A stretch of DNA of 64,000 bases, taken from contig NZ_BFAY01000005.1 in the NCBI RefSeq assembly GCF_003112675.1, positions 124,001-188,000 of the forward strand, in the 5' to 3' direction. Position numbers and translations under genes: made by a program. How positions within the stretch are numbered: the first letter of the stretch is position 1; each line of letters begins with the position of its first letter. The notes beneath the pieces are model-generated. The model was not told the origin of the DNA. It saw only the letters and a list, made by a program, of their open reading frames with translations, and searched no databases. Of the stretch, positions 1-8,932 are shown in pieces. The DNA is from Leptospira johnsonii (lineage in GTDB: Bacteria > Spirochaetota > Leptospiria > Leptospirales > Leptospiraceae).

Positions 1-2210
1 TAACCGTTAAAGGAAGGTGTTGTAATAAAGTTCTGATTAGACCTGGTCGCAGTTAGGACATCGTTCATAAAAGCGTTTGCAACTAAGCAGAGGCCGGTAA
101 CATTAAAAGTTCCATTCCCACTACAAAAAGTTGAAAAGTTCGTAGCACCTGCAGTAACATATTTACCTGCACTACAAGCTAAGTCGTTACCTCTAAATAT
201 TGCACTTCCGCTAGGAGTAGTATCAAAGCTGGCACATACTCCATTACTACCTGGAGCCTGGATGAGATTATTCGTAATCTGAGCGTTCGTTGCAACTCCA
301 CCGAATATAAATATTCCGTAATTCGAACCCGCAGTGGCTCCTCCAGAATAGATCGTGTTCCCTGCTATATAGTGTTTAATTAGGGCTGCACTCTCCTGAT
401 TACGGATGCCATACGTAGCCTGAGAAGTTACGGAAGCATCCGTATATTGGCGGAAATTCATCGTATTGTTTATGATAGCTACTAATCTATCTACAAAATT
501 TACAAGTAACACTGAATGGGAATCGTTTACAGCTTTATCTCCGCTGATCCTATTTCGAATTAAGTAGACATTAGAATCATTGCTGTAAACTGCAGTCGAA
601 TTTAACGCACCGAAACCACCCTTGATCACGTTCGTATCAATTTGGTTATTCGATGGAGATGAACGAAGGTAGATTCCACCCCTTGTTCCAGCGGAATTTT
701 CGACTCCCAATCCTCCCTGACCGCCGGAAATATAATTTGCATAGATATATACAAAACTATTCGTATCTCCATTCAGGATCCGAATACCGAAAGAATTTTG
801 TTTCGTTTCATCAGCAAAAATACTGAATCCTTGGACCACATGAGCTTTCGTACTATCCCCAGCCATTCCGCTCGGAGTAATTGTGATCGGAGCACATTCA
901 TTTGTTCCCAAGGTGGTTCCAGGACATTGTACAATATTTCGGCTATCGAAGATCCTACTAGGAGTCGCATCCAAATCCTGGGTAGTAAATGCAGAATCAA
1001 AACTTCCAAGAAGTCGTATTCCACCTGAAGAATTCAGAGTGATCGGAGAAACTGTACTTATAATGATATAGTCTCCTCCTTCTACAAATACTGTACAAAT
1101 GCTGGAAGAGGAGCATTGATTTACGCCAGTCTGAATTGTCTTACAAGAATCGCTAGGGTCCGCGCAACTATTGCTATCATTACCGGAAGTATTACTTACG
1201 AAGTAAACATCACCTTCCATCATTCTAACATTTATGGATATGGTTGCTCCATTATTTGCAAGAGCCACTGCATCCGTACATCCGGTAAGTATGAATACAA
1301 CATCAAGAGGGAAGGTTAGTGCTCCGAAAGACCAAGGTAAAGAAGTGGGAGCTATTCTTGCAGTGTTCCCGACATACGTAACTCCGGGACTTCCGCTTGC
1401 AGTTCCTGCTGAATAAGGAGGGCCTCCTCCAGTCGAATCTAACGCGCAGCCGGTAACCGGGCCGGAGAATGTAAAAATCATCGGCTTGGTAGCTGGCATA
1501 AAAGCACCCGGGGCAGCAACACTTGTTTTCATCAAACTTAAACAACTGATCTGCAGATTTACATCTGCACCGCTGATCGTTCCATTCGCAGGAGTTGTTA
1601 CCACCTGGCAGGTATGGGTAGAAGGTACTGTCGGAACCGTACCTATTGTAATATCGTATGCTAACCCGTCCCCTACATCAAAACTAACTGTTCCGTTGGA
1701 GGTCCTAGTTTTCAGGTCCGTGCCATTATTATATATTTGTAAACTCGTAGTATTCGCGCTGTCTATCCCGGTAACAGTTACGTTGGCCTTGTACCAGTTC
1801 TCAGCGCAGTTTATCACGAATGTGGTGCTTGCAAAAGTAAGCGTAAGGTTCGGGTTACTGATGACACAGGTTTGGGTGGGAAGTGTTGCGGGCTGAGTTA
1901 TAATATTTAAAGTATAAACAATATTCGGATCGTAATATCCGGTAAATGAATCTGTTCCTGCGGCAGTAAAGGTGAGTTGCTCCGCAGTACTTGCCAATTC
2001 GACTACAAGAGTGCCCGAGTTTGTAAGACCGTTTACTTGTACATTTAGAGGGAAGGCAGTCCCGGTCAAATAGGACACAAAATTAGATATATTCATAAAA
2101 TCTAAAATTGCGGATTTTTTAGGACGGCTATAACAACCCATTGTTCCTAATGTGAACAGGATCAGGAAAAATGAATATAATTTAGGGACAAAATTCTTGC
2201 GAGCTACCAT
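1..2210 (-). CDS. Large beta-helix surface lipoprotein, C-terminus beyond window
   Basis: One uninterrupted frame runs from an ATG at 2210 off the left edge (736 codons visible). The N-terminus is a lipoprotein signal peptide ending in a spirochaetal lipobox (LGTMGC). Two domains of about 80 residues follow, each ending in a Cys pair (TQTC...INC and THTC...ISC), resembling tandem Ig-like repeats of bacterial surface proteins. From about residue 334 the segment DVYFVSNTSGNDSNSC starts a DUF1565-like right-handed beta-helix with recurrent N-x-I/G turns. The start follows AGGAG at 10-base spacing and overlaps the upstream stop by 7 bases (ATGGTAG), so it is the fourth gene of the cyclase/FecR unit and may be translationally coupled. 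Surface location is inferred; no function can be assigned. Confidence 0.85.
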   Translation of the reverse strand, partial: MVARKNFVPKLYSFFLILFTLGTMGCYSRPKKSAILDFMNISNFVSYLTGTAFPLNVQVNGLTNSGTLVVELASTAEQLTFTAAGTDSFTGYYDPNIVYTLNIITQPATLPTQTCVISNPNLTLTFASTTFVINCAENWYKANVTVTGIDSANTTSLQIYNNGTDLKTRTSNGTVSFDVGDGLAYDITIGTVPTVPSTHTCQVVTTPANGTISGADVNLQISCLSLMKTSVAAPGAFMPATKPMIFTFSGPVTGCALDSTGGGPPYSAGTASGSPGVTYVGNTARIAPTSLPWSFGALTFPLDVVFILTGCTDAVALANNGATISINVRMMEGDVYFVSNTSGNDSNSCADPSDSCKTIQTGVNQCSSSSICTVFVEGGDYIIISTVSPITLNSSGGIRLLGSFDSAFTTQDLDATPSRIFDSRNIVQCPGTTLGTNECAPITITPSGMAGDSTKAHVVQGFSIFADETKQNSFGIRILNGDTNSFVYIYANYISGGQGGLGVENSAGTRGGIYLRSSPSNNQIDTNVIKGGFGALNSTAVYSNDSNVYLIRNRISGDKAVNDSHSVLLVNFVDRLVAIINNTMNFRQYTDASVTSQATYGIRNQESAALIKHYIAGNTIYSGGATAGSNYGIFIFGGVATNAQITNNLIQAPGSNGVCASFDTTPSGSAIFRGNDLACSAGKYVTAGATNFSTFCSGNGTFNVTGLCLVANAFMNDVLTATRSNQNFITTPSFNG

Positions 2211-3391
2211 GCGAATTCCACTCCTAGTTCCATTCTCTGTTGTAAAAGATATGAATTTCCGGAAGCATAAGTAGCTGCTCTGTCGGATTCTCTTGCGTTT
2301 CTGAGAATCGGAGAGACAGTTACAGGAGTATCGGTCCCTTCTATCTTTACTTGTTTAGGGCCGGGGAAAAATCCAGCGTCGATCACATTGATCAGATAAA
2401 AGAATCCTAATACTCCCAAGGCCACTCCTAGTTGGTTGTATTCACCTACTGCATGTGAATACTTGGGGGAGATCTGAGTATAATTATACAATGCCAGATT
2501 AAATAATGCAGGGTCTCCTGATTGTAAGAACGCAGAGTTGTATAAAATATTACTTTGTCTTGCTGCATCCAATTCGTGAGTAGCACTCAGATAAGAACTT
2601 CCTCTTGCTGCTGCATAACCACCCGCGACAAAAATCAAACTAGGGAAAATTGCCGTTCTGAATGTGGACTTCTTCTGGTAATATTGTCCCCATCCTGGAA
2701 GAACTGCTGATCTTGCTGCTGCCCCAAGATCAAAGATAGAAGGCCCAGAGGATCCTGAATTAGAGGACTTGGATTCCAAGGCTGCTAACTCATCTTCTGT
2801 TTCCGCTACTAAGAAATAATTTTCCTTCTCTGTGGATTTATTACGTGGATTTTCCAAACGTAAGGAAACTGCACCTTCTGGAGATTTTTTCTTATCTATG
2901 GTGACTACCATAGTTTCCGAATTTTTGAGATCTATCGACTTGATAGGGATCTCGTTTCCTTTAGAATCTTTTAATATAACTTTTGTTGCTTCTGTGAAAT
3001 GTTTTCCCTTGATCTCGAAACTTTCAGGCATGTCCTTACTTAAGAACTTATTTTTATCTGTAGCAATCACTTCGGGTTTCTGGGAAAGAATAACCTCAAA
3101 TGGGATCCAAGCTGAGAATACGGAAACTCTTCCGTATTTATTCAATACACCTATTCTGTGCTCGTAAGCTCCGGGAGGTAATTCGATCTGGATCTGGCTT
3201 CCGTTTGTTTTCTCTCTGGTGATCTTTCCGCGAGAATCTTTGATCTCTACTTGGTAGCCGCCAGCATCTGGAATAGGTCTCCATTCCAGTTTTACTCCTT
3301 CTTCCTTAGCAAAAAGTGGAAGAGAGAATATAAGGAATCCGACTAAAAGAGCGGTAATCGTATTAGATTTTTGGAATCTTTTACTCAACAT
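2204..3391 (-). CDS. Secreted/membrane protein with FN3-like, TIG-like and DUF5683-like regions
   Basis: A 395-residue protein. The N-terminus has a signal peptide (TITALLVGFLIFSLPLFA). Residues about 30-105 form an FN3-like sandwich (LEWRPIPDAGGYQVEI) like the repeats of its upstream neighbour. Residues about 110-195 look like an IPT/TIG sandwich. The C-terminal half begins AARSAVLPGWGQYYQKK, the signature of DUF5683-type membrane proteins, with hydrophobic segments around residues 245-260 and 335-352. It starts inside the end of the FecR gene (11-base overlap) and its stop overlaps the start of the beta-helix lipoprotein. Function unknown; the shared FN3-like architecture with its neighbour suggests joint work in the envelope. 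Confidence 0.8.
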   Translation of the reverse strand: MLSKRFQKSNTITALLVGFLIFSLPLFAKEEGVKLEWRPIPDAGGYQVEIKDSRGKITREKTNGSQIQIELPPGAYEHRIGVLNKYGRVSVFSAWIPFEVILSQKPEVIATDKNKFLSKDMPESFEIKGKHFTEATKVILKDSKGNEIPIKSIDLKNSETMVVTIDKKKSPEGAVSLRLENPRNKSTEKENYFLVAETEDELAALESKSSNSGSSGPSIFDLGAAARSAVLPGWGQYYQKKSTFRTAIFPSLIFVAGGYAAARGSSYLSATHELDAARQSNILYNSAFLQSGDPALFNLALYNYTQISPKYSHAVGEYNQLGVALGVLGFFYLINVIDAGFFPGPKQVKIEGTDTPVTVSPILRNARESDRAATYASGNSYLLQQRMELGVEFAW

Positions 3392-5495
3392 AAAATTCCT
3401 TAGGAGTCAAGATCTCCGGCGCCTTGAAAGTAGCGGACATGATTACTTCGAAATCCCTGGTCAAAGGAAGGGTGGTGCGGACTTGTCCGGAGCTGTCCCT
3501 GTATTTTGCGCTCAGTCTCCACTGGTATTTTCCTTCTCTTAACCTATACAACTCTCGATAGTCGTAGGATTCTCCCTTAATTTCCTTTTTGAAGACCGTT
3601 TTTAGTGTTTTTTGGTCTGCCTCTAAAAGTTCCAAAATGTACGCCTCGGATTTGCCTTCAATTTCCCAATAAAATGACAAACTCGCTTTCTCATCCAGGT
3701 CTATCTTATCTCTATCCCTTGGATATACAGGAGAGACAAATGGAGCGGAGTCCGAGGTCTTAAATCCGGAAGAAGGACTGGAGGTCAGCACTTCCCCCTC
3801 CGGAGAAAGAAGAGTAACTTTCCAATAATAGTCCCCAGGTCCTGGAAGTGGGACTGAATTTTGTCCGGAACGCACGGAGGTTTCGAATACTTTCGAAGCA
3901 AAGTTAGGATCTTTAGAAACTTCTAATTTATAAGTTCCGCTAGGATCCGGTCTGTCCCATCTGAATTGTAATTTACCGTCCACTGGATGACCTAACTCGG
4001 ATCCGTCCTTCGGAAAGGAGAGTCTTATGAAGCCCAGAGGTTTTAAGGTGAACTTACCAATGGAAGAAGAGATCTCTCCTTCAGAATTAGAACTTGCTTT
4101 AATTCTCCAGAAGTATGTACCTTCTTTCCAATCCAGATCCGGCTTTATAAAATTGGAGTTAGTCGATTTGGAGAAAATTATATTTTTGAAATCGGAATCA
4201 ACGGCAATATCCAGGGAATAAGATTTGAATTCCTTGTTGGAACTCCAACTAAAGAAGGAGCCTGCCTTAAAGATACGGATGCCAATCTCTTCGCCCTGTA
4301 AAGGTTTTAGAAGTTTAGGAGGTTCTGCCTGTTCCGATTTGCGTAAAACGAAAGAAATCGCATCCGAACTCAATTCGGCAAACCCCTGTTTATCGGAACT
4401 CATTTTGACCCGAGCAAAAAATTGTCCTTCCAACTTAGGTTCCCATTTTAAGAATCCCGCAGAAGAGTCCCCAGTATATACGATTTGTTTAAAGTTCGCA
4501 TCGGAAGAAACTTCCAGCTTATATTTTGTCTGGGAATCGAATGTACTCCATTGGAATCGGACTGGAGGTGCAGTTTCAGTATAAGAGAATACTTCTTTAT
4601 TAGTAGGGGAGACAAGTCTTGGTTTATTCCAAGAGATCAATTTAAAGTTTTTAGAAGAACTAAATTCGTCTTTTCCGGACTGAGGATTTTTTCCTGCAAG
4701 TCTCCAATAATAAGAACCGTTAGGAAGTGAGATGGAGGCGTTCGTTCCACCTGCATTCAATTTTTTTAAACCTGTTCTGAATCCTGAATCTCTGGCAACT
4801 TCCAATCTGAAAGTTTTGATACTTGGAGAATTTTTCCATTCGAATTTGACAGGAAGTGTTTCACCTGCCAAAGGAAAATACGTTTTGTCCGGAGGAGAAA
4901 CCGTTTCTAGGTTTAAAGAATGAACTTCAACTTTACCGTCTTTCAGTTCTGCAGACTGATTTTTACCTACCGTATTCTCTCCGGAAGAGGAGACTACCTT
5001 GGCTTCTCCTTGTTTTACTTCTAGGTTTAGGGCTTTGCTCTCGTCTTTGGAAATTTTTAGATCCGAATTTCCAAGCGAGATCTTTGTATCTCCCGAGCTT
5101 ATCTGTAAATTGCCCGATCCTCCGCCGGTCGCGGAAAGTGAACCCGATACGAAGCTGATCTTGTCGGTATCTTCCACAAGGATCATACTTCTTTCGTCCA
5201 TTCTGATCTCTGCGGAATTTTCTCCATCAGTAAAAAGTAATACTGCTTCGGAACCTTCTTCCGTGCGTATTGTGTCTCTGTATCGGATGGGGTCGGACTC
5301 ACCCAACTCCTCCCAGATGACTTCAGAATCAAGTTTTCTTAATATTTTGAGTTGTTTTGTCTTGAGTTGCCCTACAACTTTGTTGGTCCCAGTCTTAGGA
5401 CCTGCGTTGGCGTACAGATATAATAGCCCTGAAAAAAAAAGCAAAAGTAGAACTAAAGCAGTGACGACGATCCGGCCGTCATTCAAGTATTTCAT
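3381..5495 (-). CDS. FecR-domain protein with five FN3-like repeats
   Basis: A 704-residue protein with one N-terminal membrane segment ([20 protein letters not shown], about residues 10-29), so the bulk should be periplasmic. Residues about 65-190 match a FecR domain ([18 protein letters not shown], then beta strands with [11 protein letters not shown]). Five repeats of about 95 residues follow, each with a core like F-x-L-E-V-x-x-D-x-x-F and ending near G-x-Y-x-W-R/K. The repeats resemble FN3 or ligand-binding sandwiches. Classical FecR proteins are anti-sigma regulators next to a sigma factor and TonB receptor; neither is here. The upstream neighbour, overlapping by 17 bases, is an adenylate cyclase, so a periplasmic sensing or scaffold role for the cyclase is a reasonable inference. 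Confidence 0.85.
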   Translation of the reverse strand: MKYLNDGRIVVTALVLLLLFFSGLLYLYANAGPKTGTNKVVGQLKTKQLKILRKLDSEVIWEELGESDPIRYRDTIRTEEGSEAVLLFTDGENSAEIRMDERSMILVEDTDKISFVSGSLSATGGGSGNLQISSGDTKISLGNSDLKISKDESKALNLEVKQGEAKVVSSSGENTVGKNQSAELKDGKVEVHSLNLETVSPPDKTYFPLAGETLPVKFEWKNSPSIKTFRLEVARDSGFRTGLKKLNAGGTNASISLPNGSYYWRLAGKNPQSGKDEFSSSKNFKLISWNKPRLVSPTNKEVFSYTETAPPVRFQWSTFDSQTKYKLEVSSDANFKQIVYTGDSSAGFLKWEPKLEGQFFARVKMSSDKQGFAELSSDAISFVLRKSEQAEPPKLLKPLQGEEIGIRIFKAGSFFSWSSNKEFKSYSLDIAVDSDFKNIIFSKSTNSNFIKPDLDWKEGTYFWRIKASSNSEGEISSSIGKFTLKPLGFIRLSFPKDGSELGHPVDGKLQFRWDRPDPSGTYKLEVSKDPNFASKVFETSVRSGQNSVPLPGPGDYYWKVTLLSPEGEVLTSSPSSGFKTSDSAPFVSPVYPRDRDKIDLDEKASLSFYWEIEGKSEAYILELLEADQKTLKTVFKKEIKGESYDYRELYRLREGKYQWRLSAKYRDSSGQVRTTLPLTRDFEVIMSATFKAPEILTPKEFYVE

Positions 5496-8136
5496 ACTTT
5501 AATTCCTCTTCCTCATCTCCTGTTTTGGTTTTTTTCTTGGATTCGTATTCTATTCCGAGTTTTCTTCTCAGATCGTTCAGGTCCCTAGGTCGATCCGGAT
5601 CGTCTTTTCTTCCAAGGACCGCGTAAATGGTTTGGGGTTCTTCTTTTCCCTTTACCTTGATAGATTGCATTTTTTCGACCGCAAAAATTTCTTTTACATG
5701 ATCGAGTAGATCTTGGGTGATCAAAATATCTGTGCCGAAAGGTTTATTCAACGCCTCCACACGAGATGCAAGGTTCACCGCGTCCCCGATTACGGTATAT
5801 TCCAATCTTTCTTCGGAACCGATCTGTCCCGCGATCACAGGCCCAAAGTTAATACCACAACCGATCCGAATGATCGGTCTTTTATCTCCGCCTCTTCCTT
5901 CATTGAACTTAAGTAGAGCCGCTCTCATTAAGAGCGCGCCATTTACTGCATTCTCTGCGTCTTGGTCGGAAGTACGGACAGCTCCCCAAGTTGCCATGAT
6001 CGCGTCCCCGATAAACTTATCCACGATACCATGGGTATCGTTCACGCAACGTACCATCTCGGTCATGTACTCGTTTAGGAATTCAACCACTTCTTCCGGT
6101 TGCAGTTTTTCTGATATAGATGTGAAGGATCGAATATCGGAGAAGAAGATGGCGCACATCTTTCTTTCTCCACCCAAGGTAAGTTCCTTGTTCAATACCA
6201 TTTCGGCGATCTCTTTGTTTACGAAACGACCGAGTGCGTCTTTTACCTTCTCTCTTTCTTCCAGACCTTTTCCCATACTTACGAAATAATCGGTCAAAAC
6301 GCCGATCTCGTCCTTTGTAGTGGACTTGATCCCAATTCTGAAATTTCCTTTTGCGATCTCTACTGTTGCTGTCAGAAGTTTTAATACCGGAATGGTAATG
6401 GTTCTCGCTAAGAAGAATACGATGATGAGTGCGATACAAAGTGCGATCGCCATGATGAGAAGGTTTTTAGTCTGGATCCTATAAACCATCTCAAATACTT
6501 TTTCTTCCGGAACGGAGACAATCACTCCGGCTCCGCCGAAACCTAATTTTTGGTAAGAGCCGTAATACCTTGTCTTAGTGGAATCCTCATATCTGGTTTG
6601 TTGACTATCTTCTCTTACGGAAGAAAGCATCGTTTCAAAAATAGGAAGATCAGCCCAATTTGTTTGGGATGCAAGAAGTTGTAGATCATGATGTGCGATC
6701 AGATCCCCATCTCCATTGATTAAGAACGGAACGTTAATATCTTGTTTTTGGAATACGGTCAGAAGTCTTTCTGCTCGGATAATATAAAGTAGAATGGACT
6801 TACTCTGAGAATCGTAGACTGAAATGGAAAAAGTAGGTTCTTTAAAATTCGGAGTAAGATTATCTATCCTTCCGCCGGATTGGATCGTCTTTAAAAAATA
6901 AGATTCTTTTTGAGAAACTGCAGCATCCAATTCTTCTCGATTAGAAGAGATTCCCTCCAAGTAAGAATCGTTGTATAATACGGTTCTTTTTTTTAGTTTA
7001 TCTCCTTCCGGGGAATAAATTCCCGCTAAAAGAAAATCGGGTTCGTTCCTAAAGAATAAATCCGCATAAGCACCTGGACCTTTCGGGTCCAAAAGTTTTT
7101 CGGTAAGAGTTTTACCTTTATCACGAATATCTTTTAGATCCGATTTTACCTTGATCCCTAAAATATTCACCAAAGAGAAATTAGTCTCTAATACTCTAAC
7201 TTCGTAGTTCTTTTTGAACTCACTAGACGCATATAAAATGACTGTGGAAACCGTAACAGTGAGTAAAAGTGAGATCACTGCCATGAGTTTTAATTGAAGA
7301 GGGAATTTCGCGCTGGTCGCAAAATCTCCTGTATCCGTTGGAGGAGTAAAGGTAGTTTCTCTTTTTGGAATATTCTTCTTTTCTGATACTACTGGAGCTT
7401 TAGGCTCTACAGCCCCAGGTTCAGAGGTCTCGGATCCTTGTTTTTCTCCGGAGAATACGGTATCAAAGGAGATCACCGGCTTACTTTCCAAGGTGCGGAA
7501 ACTCTCTGCCTCTTGGAATTTCGGGACCTTCTTCTTTCCGTTGGAGTCTTTATGACCGTTCTTAAAAACTCCTAACTCTATCCCGGAAACAGCCAAAGGA
7601 AGTTCCTTTAGATAAATAGAAAATTCTCCTCTTGTGGAGTCCGGGATTTCCTTAGGAGCTTTTTTGCGGGAGGCATAGGTTTTGAATTCTCCTAAGAATT
7701 CAGTCTCTGCTTGTCCTTGTAAGCTAGGGAACCAAGCGCCTAATTCACCTGAGGCGATATGTGGATAGGAAGATATTACCATTTTGGAAAGTATCACTTC
7801 CCATCTTTCTTCCAATTCTTCCGGGATCAAAAATAAGATATTGGATTTGGCCGCTGCTGAAATTAATTTCCAGGCGGAGAAGAATACAGACTCGTTTGTT
7901 TCCGGTCCAGGAGGAATTTCTAATGCGAATAGTTTCCATTCTCCTGCATGCAGAACTTCTTCTAAGTCGGTTACTAAAGAAGAACCTTTTTCAGAGAATA
8001 CACAGACTACAGTTTTGATCCCTAGATCTGCCCAGGCTCTTAATTCATCCTGGTTTTGGATCTTATCCTTTGCTCTGGCCCAGAACGCGACTGCACCGTT
8101 TGGTCCGAAGGGAATATATTTTGTAGATGATGGCAT
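5479..8136 (-). CDS. Membrane class III adenylate cyclase with HAMP and extracytoplasmic sensor
   Basis: An 885-residue predicted ATP-to-cAMP cyclase. Order: cytoplasmic N-terminal domain (1-200), linker, TM1 (about 280-305), extracytoplasmic CACHE-like sensor (306-555), TM2 (558-577), HAMP (578-630), cyclase domain (660-845), acidic tail. Metal-binding Asp667 (FFSDIRSF) and Asp711 ([11 protein letters not shown]) are present. Lys707 and Thr781 ([14 protein letters not shown]) match the adenine-selecting pair of bacterial adenylate cyclases, and Asn788/Arg792 match the transition-state residues, so it should be active. The N-terminal domain resembles a dual-specificity phosphatase fold without its catalytic loop. 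It heads a minus-strand unit with the FecR, DUF5683 and beta-helix genes. The ligand is unknown. Confidence 0.9.
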   Translation of the reverse strand: MPSSTKYIPFGPNGAVAFWARAKDKIQNQDELRAWADLGIKTVVCVFSEKGSSLVTDLEEVLHAGEWKLFALEIPPGPETNESVFFSAWKLISAAAKSNILFLIPEELEERWEVILSKMVISSYPHIASGELGAWFPSLQGQAETEFLGEFKTYASRKKAPKEIPDSTRGEFSIYLKELPLAVSGIELGVFKNGHKDSNGKKKVPKFQEAESFRTLESKPVISFDTVFSGEKQGSETSEPGAVEPKAPVVSEKKNIPKRETTFTPPTDTGDFATSAKFPLQLKLMAVISLLLTVTVSTVILYASSEFKKNYEVRVLETNFSLVNILGIKVKSDLKDIRDKGKTLTEKLLDPKGPGAYADLFFRNEPDFLLAGIYSPEGDKLKKRTVLYNDSYLEGISSNREELDAAVSQKESYFLKTIQSGGRIDNLTPNFKEPTFSISVYDSQSKSILLYIIRAERLLTVFQKQDINVPFLINGDGDLIAHHDLQLLASQTNWADLPIFETMLSSVREDSQQTRYEDSTKTRYYGSYQKLGFGGAGVIVSVPEEKVFEMVYRIQTKNLLIMAIALCIALIIVFFLARTITIPVLKLLTATVEIAKGNFRIGIKSTTKDEIGVLTDYFVSMGKGLEEREKVKDALGRFVNKEIAEMVLNKELTLGGERKMCAIFFSDIRSFTSISEKLQPEEVVEFLNEYMTEMVRCVNDTHGIVDKFIGDAIMATWGAVRTSDQDAENAVNGALLMRAALLKFNEGRGGDKRPIIRIGCGINFGPVIAGQIGSEERLEYTVIGDAVNLASRVEALNKPFGTDILITQDLLDHVKEIFAVEKMQSIKVKGKEEPQTIYAVLGRKDDPDRPRDLNDLRRKLGIEYESKKKTKTGDEEEELKYEILE

Positions 8137-8352
8137 TTTGTTCCTAAGGAAGTTCCGGAATAAAAAATTCTCTTTTAGAAAGCTAAAAAATCGATCCGTC
8201 TAGCGGAAAGTATATTCCAGATATCCTCCGTTAAATTATCGGAACAACAGCATTCTATATTGAAAACAAGTAGAATGAGTTCTCTCCCATTAAGGATACC
8301 TATTTAGTTGATTACACAGACACCGGTTAGAATCTGGATTTTGAGGATATTT

Positions 8353-8808
8353 ATGGCAACTGCTAAGTTTACCACCAACCGAGGGACCTTCTCCGTTTTA
8401 TTGGAAGATGAGAAGGCTCCAATCACTGCTGGGAATTTCATCCAATTGGCTCAAAAAGGCTTTTATAATGGTCTGATCTTTCACAGAATTATTGCAAATT
8501 TTATGATCCAAGGCGGTTGCCCGCAAGGAACTGGAACTGGTGGACCAGGGTATAAAATCCAGGATGAGTTTCATCCGGAACTTAAAAATAAGAAATTTAC
8601 TATCTCCATGGCGAATGCTGGACCGAATACCGGTGGTTCTCAGTTTTTCATCAACGTGAGAGACAATCTCTATCTAGACAATCGCCATGCGGTTTTTGGC
8701 CATGTAAGCGAGGGAGAAGATATAGTCCAAAGTATCTCAGAAACTCCTACCGCTCCTGGGGATCGTCCTCTTCAGCCAGTGGTAATTGAGACGATAGAGA
8801 TCATCTAA
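8353..8808 (+). CDS. Cyclophilin-type peptidyl-prolyl cis-trans isomerase
   Basis: A 151-residue single-domain cyclophilin that catalyses proline isomerisation during protein folding. Active-site signatures are visible: [13 protein letters not shown] (catalytic Arg and Phe/Met/Gln), GGSQFFIN and HAVFGHV. The usual Trp of the drug-binding pocket appears replaced by His in the LDNRHAVFG segment. I chose the ATG at 8353 because GAGG lies just upstream and family members start at MATAKF-like sequence; an in-frame ATT/TTG-type extension to 8308 adds 15 atypical residues. There is no signal peptide, so it should be cytoplasmic. It is divergent from the cyclase unit; a TAGAAT -10-like box lies near 8328. 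Confidence 0.92.
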   Translation: MATAKFTTNRGTFSVLLEDEKAPITAGNFIQLAQKGFYNGLIFHRIIANFMIQGGCPQGTGTGGPGYKIQDEFHPELKNKKFTISMANAGPNTGGSQFFINVRDNLYLDNRHAVFGHVSEGEDIVQSISETPTAPGDRPLQPVVIETIEII

Positions 8809-8932
8809 CGTACCCCTTGTGGGATAAACATTCCACAAACTTCACAAAAATTCGAAATATGCTTGAAAATATCCATATTTCGCCATAATTAGAGACCCCT
8901 GCCCGGAATTTCTATTCCGGGCGGATCTATTT

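Noticed and set aside
1486..1896. 136-residue plus-strand open frame
   Set aside because: It lies antisense to the continuous lipoprotein frame on the minus strand, which has a signal peptide, lipobox and family-like repeats.
8251..8277. CATTCTA/TAGAATG inverted repeat upstream of the cyclophilin gene
   Set aside because: Seven A/T-rich pairs with a 13-base loop are within chance for a gap of this size; no terminator tail.
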